NCBI GenBank assembly: GCA_003996215.1
Contig: QJPP01001783.1
Location: forward strand, 703,959-767,958
Reading direction: 5' to 3'
DNA length: 64,000 nt
Origin: Jaltomata sinuosa
Taxonomy: Eukaryota > Streptophyta > Magnoliopsida > Solanales > Solanaceae
Program-made: the position numbers and the translations under genes
Shown here: in pieces, positions 33,524 through 45,040 of the stretch
Layout: each line of letters starts with the position of its first letter
Numbering within the stretch: the first letter of the stretch is position 1
Notes under the pieces: model-generated
Database searches by the model: none
What the model saw: only the letters and a program-made list of their open reading frames with translations
What the model was told of the DNA's origin: nothing

Positions 33524-36114
33524 TGTAATGACTGAATCCGTCATTATTTCAGGAACCACGACGTCATGACATTTCGTAAATGATTTAAAATATTTTTGGT
33601 ATTAAGTAGGGTGACGTGACAGAAAATTTTAGTTTTTAAGAAATCATCCAAGCTAACATCACTATGTTATAGCGGTATTTTATCTGCTATAGCGTAACCG
33701 CTATGTCGGAAGGCCATCTGCTATAGCAAAATGACGGGAGGCAGTAACCTCAGAACGGAATTCTAATAAGAGATTTCTCCTCCTTAGTTGAGAAACATAT
33801 GAGGGTTCCTCCAAAAACCCTTCTAAGCTGCTCCAAGGCTTAGGAGCCATGAGGAGGAGGGATTATGGTTGAAGGGACACAAGACAATGGATTCCAAGAT
33901 TGTCATTCAGCCAAGAAAACCTTCAAAAAGCTAGAAATGCATCCTTAAAGCTGTTTGGCATCCAGGTAGGCTAGGTTTTCACTTTGAGTAGATAGAGCTA
34001 ATTACATTTGGTACTTTTGTATAGTTGAAAAGAATAAATCCATGATTAGGCCTTCGGGAACAGAGTCTGGTGGATTTGGTTTTGGTTATGTGTGAACCGG
34101 GGATCGATTGAATTGATTGGTTAGAGGATGAAATATATTTTGGGTTGTTCATGTTGTCCTGGTATGGGAAAATGATAGGATCTCAGGGACTGGGATGTCG
34201 GAAAGGTTTGGGGAACTAGAAAATGCTTGGTGTAACTAAATGGGTAATAAAAATAGGGAAATTCCTTTACAAGGTTTTGGGAGTATGAGTAGAATAATGA
34301 GTGACTAAATCACAAAGTTTAAAGGGTGGCTTTCCCATATTGTAACTAACTTCAGAAATGTTTGGAATCAACGCAGATACTAAGATGTGTTAATAAAGGG
34401 GGAACGGGATTTAGTCTTTGGACGGATTGGAATTGAGTTTACGTACCCGAGATCAGGGTAGGTGATGGTTATTGATTCTTGTATGCATTGTATGTTAATG
34501 TACTTTTGTCTAAGTAATTGTATGATTTGCATTGCTTAGAGAATGATTTAGGAATGTCCAAAAGTCATATTTTCAGTCTTGTGAAATGAACTAGGTGTTA
34601 TTGCTTGTTGATTTACAAGTGTTGATTGTTCATTATTTATGACTGTGTATTTATGTGACATTCAGTTGGCTCAGGTACTATGCCTGGTATGGGATATACT
34701 AACGGTTGGCTCGGGTATCACTCCTGGTACAGGATATACTAACGGTTGGCTCAGGTACCACGCCTGGTACAGGAAATACTGACTAGTTGGCTCGAGTACC
34801 ACGCCTGGTATGGGTTTACTTATTGCATTGTGTATTTGATTTGGTTCCATGAGTGGAACGGGCTTTGTTTATAAATTGTGATATTGCATTTTGGTCCTTG
34901 AGATGTTGGGTTGTTATATTAATTTGTGAGTTTGGTCTTGGTGTAGACCGGGTTGTTATATTACATGGTGAGTTTTGTCCAGGAGTGGACCGGGTTATAT
35001 GTTTGAATCTTAAGTGTTGTCTAGAGGGGATCCAGGGTGGGTCCGAGATATGTAATGGGGTATAATTACTATTTATTATGGATTGTTGACCATGGTTATA
35101 AAAGTGGATCACAGGTGACTAGTAATCTAGGAGAATGACTGAGAGTCAGGTGTCATACTACTAGCTGGTATTGTCATGTTGGGGAATTGTATAGGGACCC
35201 TAGTGAGGCCCAGATACTCTTGAGTAGCATCATGAGGGTAGTGGGTCTGGATTGATAGGGACTGGGTCATTTCTGGATGCATAGTCATGGGGGGAGGGGG
35301 TTGACTAGGATACTGAAAGGGAAGTCAGGGTTGGATTTAGTGGTTTGGTTACAGCTAAGGTAACTTGGGAAGTCTAAGGCTAAGGTGACTTGGGAAGTCT
35401 ATGTCTAGGTGACTTGGGAATTCTAAGGCTAAGGTGACTTGAAAAGTCTAAGGCTAAAGTGACTTGGGAAGTCTAAGGCTAGGTGACTTGGGAAGTCTAA
35501 GTTTAGTATGACTCGAAAGTCTTGAGAGTGAGGGTGTTGGCAGCGGAAGGAATAAGAATGGTTGAGGTTTGGATTGTAGTTAGAAGGGTGATGTGATGTT
35601 GGAGGATGAAACTATATTTTTTATTTTCATGTTTTTCCCTATTTTTCCTATATGATGGTACGTGTGGATTTGGGTCGATCGATGATGCCTACAAGTACGT
35701 GTGTTTGTACTGACTCTACTCTTGCTATACCTTTTTGGTATAGTCTGGTTGCAGGGTTGGTGATGTTTCATAGGTACATGACGATAGTGATCTGCAGCAA
35801 CTTCTGTCTTTCCATTCCATGACGGGAGTTGTGTCTCCTTTATATTTCTCTATATCAATCCTGTAGTAGCTCTCATACCTATTTTAGACTAGGTCCTAGG
35901 GAGGGTGTTTTAAAGTTGCAAGACGGTCTAATTGTATTCTTCATAAAAAAGTTTTTCTTAATAAAAGATTGTAAAGGTTTTAATGTAATATAAATAGAGG
36001 TTTTATGGTTATATTTGAGTTTTCTGCATTTACCTATCGGATGGATGGTAAGGGTTTGTCTATCTAGGTGCATAGAGTAGGCACCCGCACGGCCCTATAG
36101 GTTGGGTCATGACA
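33524..36114 (+). repeat. 3' LTR of element H
   Basis: TGTAATGACTGAATCCGTC to ..GTTGGGTCATGACA, about 2.59 kb, closely parallel to the 5' LTR with scattered substitutions and small indels. Holds the same three arrays. Confidence 0.9.
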
Positions 36115-37686
36115 ACCACGGTCCGTCTTGTAACTCGTGGTTCCCCTTAATCATAGGACCATCAGTTCAGGGCCCATCAACCATGAGTCATACGATGAAC
36201 CGTCATTCAGAAACATGGTCCGTCCTGTGGACTCATGGAATTAGAACATTAGAGGCTCCTTAGTCCTTTTCCCAGGAACCACGAGTCAAACTATGGATCG
36301 TACTTCAGAACCACGGTCCGTCCTTTGGCTAGTGGAGTCCTCAGACCAGAGGACCCTCAGTTAAAGTCCTAGGAACCACGTGTCACACGATGAACCATCA
36401 TTCAGAACCATGGTTCGTCCTATGGAGTCATGGTTTTCTCAAATTAGAGAACCCCTAAAACTCATAGGAAGGACCACGATTTAGTTGACGGTCCATCGTC
36501 GAAGACTACGGTCCGTCAACCAAGTCGTGGTACCTGAGTCACAATTTTCAGCTGATTTCTTTTAAAATTCCCATGGGTATTCTTGACTTTTCATATCTCA
36601 TTTAAAGCCTAAGCTACATTATTTTTCTTAGTCTAAACCTAGTAAATTAGTCAAAAACTACCTAAATCCCTTATTCTCCAAAAATCCTCGGATACTTAGA
36701 AAGAAAAGGAGAAAAGAGGCAACAGTTTCTCTCAAGAACAAGCAGAAGGTTTCTTCAAGCTCAACCCCAAAATTCCAAGGGATTTCTCCATAGGTTCTTC
36801 TCCGGGTATGTGTGATTTCATCATTGGGTTCCTTCTACCCATTGAGTCCCTAAATTCAGTTCAGTTCTTCAGTTCTTCGTGAATTGTTCAGACCTAGGGT
36901 TTCTAAATCTTAGGGATTCATTGCAATTCAGATGCTATAGCTTATGTGATATGAATTATATATTTCTTGGAGGATTAGCATAGTCCCATGTACAAGATTT
37001 AGAAACCCTAGCTTGTGTTAATTCCAGTACTCATAAATTATACTTGCTAGGAAGATAATTCAGGCAGTCATGCTTCAGAACTAGAATGCCATCAGTTTCA
37101 GTGTATGTATGTTGCATTCTGAGATGATTATCATTATTTGAGTTATTCAGTATTTCAGCTTGCATTTCATTGCTTGTATTCAGTTGGGAGTAGACTTAAT
37201 ACCGAGCGGATGAAGGGATGAAGGCTTGGCTGTCAGATTAGGCTGAGACCTTTAGTAGAAGTCCCTAAGTACCAGACCTACGACGCCACCGTAGGTATAA
37301 AGGGCTCAACTGTAAGATTAGTTTAGTCGCCCTTTTTCCTTTGTAGACATCAGCTTAGTGGATCCACGTCAGATTTGTTCGTACCCTTGGCAAGGTATGA
37401 ACACCCTTCCGTCCAGGGTTACAGGTTTGCCCCATAATTAGCTTAGCTTGGGGCATGTTGGTTAATAGTATCTCCCACAATCAGACTCATAATGCATTGA
37501 CCTTGTATTCAGTTATTTAGTTCAGCATGCTATATATTCATGTTAGTTACTTGGTCATTGCTTTCAGCTTATCTTTCAGTTTATGCTTCAGTATGTATTT
37601 GCGTGTTTAGTCTTTATGTTGTTCAGCTTAGCACATATCCCACATGCTCAGTACATTTGAAGTACTGAAGCATACTTTTGTGCTAC
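36115..37686 (+). repeat. 3' LTR of element G, second part (truncated)
   Basis: Resumes with the second ACCAC copy (36115-36119) and follows the 5' LTR from about 19619 to about 21212. It stops at TTTTGTGCTAC (37686), lacking the final ~450-470 bases seen in the 5' LTR. A short duplication (CTTTTGTGCTA/CTTTTGTGCTTA) marks the joint with the next LTR remnant. Confidence 0.85.
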
Positions 37687-37975
37687 TTTTGTGCTTAGCA
37701 CATATCTTACTTTTCTTTGTATTATTTATGTAGTAGTTCGTGTACCTGTTTTAGACTAGGTCCTAGTGGGTGATTTAAAGTGGTAAAATTGTTGTTGTAT
37801 CTTTCATAAAAAGATGTTTCTAAAACAAGGTTGAAAATGTTTTCACATATTAAAAGAGAGGACTATATTGTTATTTTCTGTTTTCTGCAAGCACCTGTTG
37901 GTTCGGTGGTAAGGGTTCATCTATCTAGGTGGTTAGAGTAGGTGCCCGCACAGCCCGGTTGGTTGGGTGGTGACA
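37687..37975 (+). repeat. H-family LTR end remnant (I)
   Basis: From about 37715 it follows the last ~280 bases of the H LTR (TAGTAGTTCGTGTACCTGTTTTAGACTAGGTCCTAG ... GTGCCCGCACAGCCCGGTTGGTTGGGTGGTGACA). It is joined to the truncated G 3' LTR on the left and to copia coding sequence on the right, so both joints are deletions or recombinations rather than clean insertions. Confidence 0.8.
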
Positions 37976-39140
37976 ATTACTTGTCATACTGCGTACACTT
38001 GCATGTGCGAAAGGATGCAACATCCTGATTATGTGTTTAAATTATGCAAAGCTCTATATGGACTCAAAAAAGCCCCTAAGTCTACGTATGAGAGATTGAG
38101 GACTTTCTTACTTGAAAATAATTTTGGTTAAGGAAAAATGGACACAACTCTTTTTATTCAAAAATCTGATTCCAGCATTTTAACTGCACAATCCAATATT
38201 GACGATATTATCCTTGCAAGCTATAACAGTCGCTTTTGTGAAAATATTATAAATCATATGAAAGGAGAATTTGAAATGAGCCTCATGGGAGAACTAATAT
38301 TCTTCTTATGACTGCAAATCAAGTAGTCAACTAATGGTAGTTTCATTAGTCAAACTAAAAATAAATAGGAGCTTATCAAGAAGATTGGAATGGAAAAGGG
38401 AAAATCTTTCGAGACTCCTATGAGCCCCTCAACATGTCTTGAAATAGATACTCTCAGGGAAAATATTGATGAGAAAACTTATTGGAAAATGATTGGATCC
38501 CTACTATACCTAACAACTAGTCAGTCGTATATTGTGTTCAGTATGTGCAAATGCACCAATTCCAATCACCTCTAAAGGAATCTTATCTCACCGTAGTCAA
38601 AAAGGATCATCGACATATCATTGGAACCCAAGACCTTGGCCTATGGTATCATCTCTCAAATACTTTTGATTTAATTGGATATTCAGATGCTGATTTTGTA
38701 GGGAATAAAATTGATCGAAAAAGCACCATAGGAGCCTATCAAATACATAGAGAAGCTCTAATCTTCTGGTAGAGTAAAAAAGAAAATATTTGGGGCTCTT
38801 TTAACTACTTAGTCAGGATATCTTGATGTTGAAAGTTGCGGTACACAATTATTATGGATGATGCATCAATTGATTGACTATAAATTATCATATGCATCTA
38901 TACCCATATTATCTGATAATATTAGTGCTATTAGCTTATCTAAATACACCATACGTTATTCTAGGGCTAATCATATAGATGTCAAATATCATTTAATTCG
39001 TGATCATATAGAAAATTAAAATTTTGTGCTTGATTTTATTGATTCTGAAAATCAATTGACCTATATTTTTACAAAAATCCATGGTGGAAAAATATTATGT
39101 TTTCTCCATAATTGTTTAGGAATTACCATATTTGAATCTG
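37976..39140 (+). pseudogene. Ty1/copia RT and RNase H of J
   Basis: Reads HPDYVFKLCKALYGLKKAPK near the left end, the active-site motif NIDDIILAS (Asp-Asp codons at 38201-38206), then GKSFETPMSPS and WKMIGSLLYLT (38390-38575). RNase H follows: YSDADFVGNKIDRKSTIGA (38670-38735), LLWMMHQLIDY, DNISAISLSK, RANHIDVKYHLIRDHI, and SENQLTYIFTK near 39045-39075. Ty1 order and motifs are clear. Many stops and frame changes show it is dead. Confidence 0.85.
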
Positions 39141-39560
39141 CATACTTTTACTATATTTGTTTAACTTTGCATATTATTTAATTTCCTTTTTCACCATGCA
39201 TCTACATTTATTCATCATAATTAGCTCTCTATCTCTCTCTCTTCTTTTTTACCCTTTTTTCATCCATTTTTTCTTTTTCAAAGCGTCAAATCCTTTCTAT
39301 CTATCAAGCTTCTGAATTGTCTAAACCCTCCATATTCCATCTCTCTTCTTCTTATATTCTCTTCTCCTTCTCAATCAAACTCATCTAAATCTCGATTGTC
39401 TCTCTCAAACCCTTTGATTTCAAAGAATAAATCCATAGATCCATCATCCAAATGTTCTAGCTATAGACTTTAAAGCTTATGTGCACCATATTATCCAATT
39501 AATCTTCTATCAAACTCTACTAATAAAGAAACCCGTAAACCCCAAGTAAATATTCTTTGT
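39141..39560 (+). other. Pyrimidine-rich non-coding stretch in J
   Basis: Between pol and the 3' ORF. Rich in CTCTCT/TTCTTC runs (39225-39370). No open frame of note. Confidence 0.5.
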
Positions 39561-40470
39561 GTCTCAAAAAAATCCATTCTAGATACTTACAAAAGCCATG
39601 CCAACCATGCTCAGATGGTAATCATGGCTACAAACCTGAACATGAACTTGTTCTAGGGATTGGAAAAAATATACAGGCATTTTGCCTAAAAGAATAGGTC
39701 TATTGTATCAGGAAGGATCATAAATGTAGACAAATTAGAGGATTCTTATTATGCTATAAGTTCTTTCTTAAAATCTCAACAACTTCCAATAATGATTACT
39801 TATATGACCTTGAAATATTTGATGAACTTGTGCGCACATTTTATGCCAATCTCAAAATCTTCAAGAGCAGTGGATATCTTAAATATCTTGTTTTATGATT
39901 TCGTATTATTTTCAATAGTTACCTATTTGAACAGACTTTTGGTACTAAATTTTTTGGACATATTTCTTTCATATACTGTTGTTTACCAAAGAATTTTGAT
40001 ATTACCCTGGAGGAAGCCGAGGCTTTTGTTGCTAAGCTAGGGGAATATTCTCTGACTTTGGACCCTCCTTTCTCTACTTCGAGTATAGAATCCTTGCCAA
40101 AATTGTAGTCACTACTTTGCTCCCAAGAAAGGGGTCACTCAGCAATATCTCCAACCGAAATATGTATGTACTCTACTGTCTTCTAATGAAGTACAAGATC
40201 AATTGGAATGAATGGATTCAAGAATATATTCTTCAAAGTGCGGAGATACACGTTCTATATCTAAACTTTCCTACGGAATGATCATTTCCAACATTTTGAA
40301 GGCGTCTCTGATTGAACTCTCTGGTTACAAACTCATTGATATCTCCTCCACTTATGATAGGAGGGCCTTTTCATGCATGGGGTTAATTATCAATAAAGGT
40401 AAGTGGTCAAAGAAGGGCTCAGTGAAGGTAATAATTGAACTACTGAACTGTATGCTCTGGAAGTGAAGTG
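39561..40470 (+). pseudogene. Env-like / unknown 3' ORF of Sirevirus J
   Basis: Decayed coding region downstream of pol. In shifting frames it reads EEAEAFVAKLGEYS (about 40010-40050), KIVVTTLLPKKGSLS (about 40100), RNMYVLYCLLMKYKINW (about 40160-40210), and the open frame 40212-40466 with SYGMIISNILKASLIEL, TYDRRAFSCMG and KGKWSKKG. This spacing resembles the uncharacterised or env-like ORF placed after pol in plant Sireviruses. I recognise the type, not a function. At least three frameshifts. Confidence 0.55.
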
Positions 40471-41160
40471 TTAAAGGAAATAGCAGAGTTAAAACTCAGC
40501 TTGGCAGCAATGGAAGACATCATGCATCCCATCAAGGATTAGCGGACCAAAACTTTGTTAGCTTCTACAGACACTAACTCCGATGTTTGAATGTTAAGAC
40601 TTTCCATAAAGAAATTTAGTGTGAAGGTGTCAAGACTGTGAACAAGTTAAGTTAATGAGTTGATTCTTGGAATAAAGGAGCCAACTCATCCCAGACTATG
40701 CTTGTTTTTGTTGTTCAAACCTTCTAATTCAACCGATCTAAAACTGTTGAAAGATTCTATCACTCTTTCTCTAAGAGAATCATCAATGCTCTTAAGTACT
40801 TTCTAGGCTAGCTATTATTAATCTCCTTTTTTTGTGGTCTCTTACCATCATGTGGCCCTTTGTCTATGTCTTTTGTGTTAATGAAGGATAGTTTGTTTTT
40901 CCATTACTTTTATTTTGTTAATTGGGGTTGTTACCCCACTAACTATGTTGTGTAGTTTTTCTATTATAATTATTACTTTCATGCTCTATGTTAGCTCTAT
41001 TTTCTTGTTTGTTCTTTTTATTTTTTATAATGTCAATGAGTGAGAAGAATAAATACATAAAAGTCACATGCATACAACTCAAGGGGAGAACATACTAGGG
41101 GGGGAGCTCATCAAAATTCAAGGAAGTAGAAGGATCTGACTCCTTTTAATTTTCATTATC
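40471..41160 (+). other. 3' untranslated region of J
   Basis: Non-coding between the env-like ORF and the polypurine tract; T-rich (40800-41030). Nothing else recognised. Confidence 0.5.
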
Positions 41161-41174
41161 AAAAAGGGAGAGAT
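41161..41174 (+). other. Polypurine tract of J
   Basis: AAAAAGGGAGAGAT directly before the LTR start TGATAGCATCATT. Confidence 0.75.
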
Positions 41175-42160
41175 TGATAGCATCATTTATCAAAATTTAT
41201 TTTGATTATAACAATAATTCAATGTGTCTTTGTAGGAAAAGAAAATGATTGCACAATGGGAAGCAGAAATTCAGACTGGATATAATTACCACATAGAAAA
41301 TTTTACTCAACGAAATATGAAAGAAAAATCAAGAAAGCATGAAAACCAAAATGCACACTCAAGCTAAGTATGGAAAGAAAATCAACAAAGGGATAACTTT
41401 GATCTTAGAAGATTGATACTCAGCCAAATCTGGAAGAAGTAACGATGAAAGAAAAGAATTAAAAAATCTATGTATGGACGAATCTGATATGGATATATAT
41501 TCTTAATTAAGGATATCTAAAATATCCCTTATTGAAGGAAACTCCCTTGGGTTACCCTTAATGAGAGCTAATCAATCACAATCTTCAATAAGCTCATCAA
41601 GATCAAATTGATCATCAAATAAATGAGAAGAATCAATCTCAGTAAGAATCAAGGATCAAAGACTAATCCTTATAGCAAAGGTCATGAAGAAACTCACCAT
41701 TATAAGAAAAGATCAACGACAATTGAAAAGCTTTTACAACTACACTTTTAAAAAAATCTACTCACTCTTTTGTCTTAAATTAGCACCGTATTCTTGTTGT
41801 TCTAGCGGTGAGAAAAGAAAGAAAGAGCGAGGTTAGGAAGCTACATAAGTATAGGTTGTGACCATCATAGGATCTCATATATATTAGATCAAGAAGAAAC
41901 TCTCCAAATCTGAAGAAAAATAATATGTAAACAATCAATATCTATTCAAGATCTAAGAGGGAACCCTTGTAAGCCAAGGGGACTGGAGTAAACTAGTATA
42001 TAAATTACTTTTCTATTGTTATTTCTTTATTTACTTTTTGCTCTACATATCTGTTATTTATCTAACCTGCAAGACAAGTCAACTTGTTGATCCCTATAGT
42101 CGACTAACTTAATTAATTAATCTAAAAAAGTTTTCAATTCATCCTCCCTTTTGAGTTTCA
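41175..42160 (+). repeat. 3' LTR of J
   Basis: 986 bases from TGATAGCATCATTTATC to ..CCTCCCTTTTGAGTTTCA. Its end is the reverse complement of the start of fragment C at 12893, and the GACAAGTCAACTTGTTGATCC and AAGCCAAGGGGACTGGAGTA passages also correspond. Confidence 0.75.
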
Positions 42161-42410
42161 AGTTTTATGTCCTAAAATTCAATCTGGGAATGACATACGC
42201 TGTGAAGACATGAAAAATAGGAGATTTTGTGCTCATAAATACAATCAGGAGATATCATATCCTGTGAAGGCATGAAAAAAATTGAGAATGTCGTACAATT
42301 AGGAAATGTCGTACCCTGTGATATCGTGAAAAAGAAATACGAGTTTTATTTTCTGAAATGACACCTGGGTGTTCGTACCATGTGTAGAAAAGAGATTTAG
42401 TCAATAATTA
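42161..42410 (+). repeat. Short imperfect tandem repeats, ~55-65 bp
   Basis: Three to four copies of a unit like GARATRTCRTAYCCTGTGAAGRCATGAAAAA (about 42189, 42249, 42306 and a partial near 42360). Directly follows the copia LTR; origin unknown. Confidence 0.6.
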
Positions 42411-42424
42411 GGTATTCACATAGA

Positions 42425-42760
42425 TGATCAAACTAAAACTTCAAAAAAAGGATGTAAAGTATCAGACACCCTTAACTATTTCAGATAGTCTTTCTAGTTC
42501 TATTTTTTCTTAACATAAAATTTTTATTCAAAAAGTAAATAATATCCATCAAATCGTTAAAAGAAATAAATTTATTCTATTTATTATAATATCAGTTGAG
42601 TCAACATACAAAAAACTAGTTATAACATATAAATGATCAAACAAATAATTTAAAGGAATGCAATACCATTAGACACCTTTCACTATCTTAACTAATATTG
42701 TTATTTCAACATTTTTCTTAACATAAGATTTTATTTTTTTAAAAAAAAAAAGACCTCCAC
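42425..42760 (+). repeat. Diverged ~205-bp tandem duplication
   Basis: ATGATCAAACTAAAACTTCA..CAGACACCCTTAACTATTTCAG..TTTTTCTTAACATAA at about 42423-42520 recurs as ATGATCAAACAAATAATTT..AGACACCTTTCACTATCTTAAC..TTTTTCTTAACATAA at about 42628-42726. It lies just downstream of the SKP1-like pseudogene. AT-rich, non-coding. Confidence 0.6.
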
Positions 42761-42810
42761 CACACCTTATACAAAAGAAACTATAATTGATGGTGTGATC
42801 ATCTCATCAC

Positions 42811-43285
42811 TCAAAGGTCAATCCAATCTTCTTTCTTCATTATTTCTTCTGACATTAAAGTATCATTATTCAAATAACTCACTAATAGTATCAACACTCT
42901 TACCCTTAATTTTGTCAGCAATAATGCCAAACAAGATTTCATTCAAATCCTCTATTTTTAAATAATCTGCTGATATTATTATGTCACAAAGTTCATTGAT
43001 GTTACCATTCAAATGTTCTTTCTTGAAGTTTTTAAATTCTTAGTCTGTGACTGTTTGTTAAGCATACCCCTTGAGATAGTCAATGATTGGAATAAGTGTC
43101 TCTTTCTTGACGAAGATTGACAGCGGAATGATGGACATGCCTTTCTCTTTCACCATGTTCTTGATGAGTTCAGATTTAAAGGCCAATGTCTCTTCAAGAT
43201 AAAATTCTTCATTGTCAATCATTTTCAGTGTCAATATCCTCCTGTTCTCTCTTGTTGTTATTGATGATGTTGATGCCATGATCAA
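42811..43285 (-). pseudogene. SKP1-like (ASK-type) pseudogene
   Basis: SKP1 proteins link F-box proteins to cullin in SCF ubiquitin ligases. From ATG at 43285, minus strand: N-terminal Skp1/BTB-like fold (ILTLKMIDNEEFYLEETLAF, SELIKNMVKEKG, IPLSIFVKKETLIPIIDYLKG), then TAA at 43058-43060 and a second TAA at 43040-43042. The SAME frame then continues through the Skp1 dimerisation region (NINELCDIIISADYLKIEDL, IIADKIKGKSVDTISELFE) to TAA at 42866. After a one-base shift the usual C-terminal end follows (NNDTLMSEEIMKKEDWIDL, TGA at 42811-42813; the family ends near a conserved Trp). Full-length size, about 158 codons, no intron seen. Two stops plus a shift argue for a dead copy; a short N-terminal product is possible but unlikely to work. 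Confidence 0.8.
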
Positions 43286-44632
43286 AGAAGCTTATGAAAA
43301 TTTCTATTTATTTTTTTTCCCTTAGATGAAGCATTTGATTACCAACTGATATGTATAAATAATGGTATTAGAGATTTTCTTAATTTGTTCAAATTTAAAG
43401 ATATGGAAGGAAATCTCTTTGACGCAAATTCCTTACTAAAAATATATTTTATTATAATTTATATATAAATCACTAAGTAAATTGAGTATAAATATCAATT
43501 AACCTAATCTAATTTAATATTTATGCTTAATTTAATAAAGGAAGATAATATTTTTGCATGATTTTCCACTCTTACACGTATTCTAAATTAGAATTTATGA
43601 AATAAGAAATTGTTATAAAAGCTTTTATGCTAAATTACTAACCAAATAATATTTTAATAGATAATACAATCAAAGACTATCATAATAAAATCAAATACTA
43701 AAATATCATGAAAAGAAATTAAATTCCTTTGGCATAAATATTTTTTTGAGATATTTCTCCTATATATCAACATGCATCGCAATGTAATTTGTTGAACTGA
43801 TAATTAATAATTTTTTTAACATAAACAGAAATTAGATAATCCTTCATATAACATGTTCATCATAATTTTGAAAAGAATATAATTCACAGCATGAATATCC
43901 TATTTATTTGTGATATGGACATTTAAGTCATATTTATAAAAAAAAAATAACTTAAATGACTAGCTAGTAAATAATGAGATTTAATTTCAAAAAAGGAATA
44001 TATTTATTTTAATATATAATTTCATTGAGGGGCATCAAACGTATGATAAAAAATACATCACATAAAATAAAAAAATTAACATTATGCACGTTGATATATA
44101 CAAACCGTTGATATTTTATCTTTTTTCATCTGAAGAAGTATATTTTACTATCTTTATTTATGATTATCTATGTGTAAATATTAAACATTTTAGTTTGGCC
44201 TATTAATTCTGTAACCACAAAATTATTATTTTTTATTTTTCTTTATACCTATTAATCCTCAACTTATTTATGATGTTTATAAAATGATTTGAATGTGAGT
44301 AGTTTGGTCAGAAGTGTTCAGCTTTCTTTTCTAAAATGCTATCAAAATAATGGCTAGCCAAGATAACTAGTTTGTCTTCTAAAATAAAATTTAAAAGTTT
44401 TGATTGAAGAACAAAGACCGATGCATCAAAAAAGAAAGTTAATGTTTGATGACATCTAAATGAAAGAGTTGAACACATTGTATAGACTTAAGGCATAAAC
44501 TTACGTTACTACACATTTCGAGGCGGATCTACATTGAATCTATGAGTTCACGTAAATTTACTAACTTTTATTCATAACTTAGATATGTATTAATAAATTC
44601 ATTAACTATTCACAAATACTTGGTTGTGAATA

Positions 44633-44679
<47 letters not shown>

Positions 44680-45040
44680 TATTCAAATCCAAAATTGGCC
44701 TATGTTGCCACCTAGTTGGATCTCTTCTATTAGCATAATACTTTTTATTGTAAAAATTAAAATAATATTAGTTAGATCAATATTAGAAAAAAATCAAGTC
44801 TACATATTTTGTGTAATCTCAATTTATAACACTCCATCCGTTCGAACGTTAAATAAATCCATAATGTTGAGATAAGACTAAGAGTGTTTAATATGTTAGA
44901 AAGGATATTTTATGAGATATTTTAATTGCACAATGATCGTATGTTAAGTTTTGAAGTTAAGCAAGTTGCACAATAAAAAACGGCAAAAGTTATTGTAAAT
45001 TATTTTAAGAAATTCTCTAAATTTTGATCAAATGTCTTGA
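43286..45040. other. AT-rich intergenic DNA
   Basis: No gene seen on either strand. Very AT-rich from 43430 to 44300. A passage at about 44520-44700 (GAGGCGGATCTACATTGAATC...ATGTATTAATAAATTCATTAA) resembles a dispersed repeat common near Solanaceae genes (from memory), and ACTCCATCCGTTCGAACG near 44830 could be a decayed Stowaway-type MITE end. Neither is firm. Confidence 0.45.
44644..44682. repeat. (TA)n microsatellite
   Basis: Uninterrupted TA run of about 30 bases, followed by CATATATAT. Confidence 0.9.

Larger units (their letters stand above)
27427..36114 (+). mobile_element. Non-autonomous LTR retrotransposon H with antisense ORF
   Basis: Complete 8,688-base element: TGTAATGA..start, ..GGTCATGACA end, two LTRs of about 2.58 kb, tRNA-Met-type primer site, and a 5-base target duplication ACCAC on both sides (27422-27426, 36115-36119). 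The 3.5-kb interior shows no gag, protease, RT or integrase. Instead it contains a decayed gene on the opposite strand. It presumably depends on enzymes of another Ty3 element (inference). It is the youngest insertion in the G nest. Family relatives here: remnant 37687-37975 and element N. Confidence 0.9.
19526..37686 (+). mobile_element. Ty3/gypsy chromovirus G, split by element H
   Basis: Nearly complete element: 5' LTR 19526-21659, primer binding site, gag, pol with chromodomain, polypurine tract, 3' LTR starting 27313. The 3' LTR is interrupted at 27426 by the 8.7-kb element H and resumes at 36115; without H the text joins as ..TTTAGAACCACGGTCCGTC, matching the 5' LTR at about 19609 (TTTAGAACCACAGTTC). 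The last ~470 bases of the 3' LTR are missing: it stops at 37686, where an H-family LTR end begins. An unusual mitochondrial-looking segment interrupts its gag-pol junction. Confidence 0.9.
37976..42160 (+). mobile_element. Ty1/copia, Sirevirus-like element J (5'-truncated)
   Basis: Contains the end of copia pol (RT and RNase H), then about 2 kb with a broken env-like ORF, a polypurine tract and a complete 3' LTR. A coding region after pol and a PPT like AAAAAGGGAGAGAT fit the Sirevirus group. gag, protease, integrase and the 5' LTR are missing. Confidence 0.8.

Noticed and set aside
44820..44860. Stowaway-type MITE end (ACTCCATCCGTTCGAACG)
   Set aside because: Only one possible terminal repeat seen; no partner inverted end or TA duplication found nearby.
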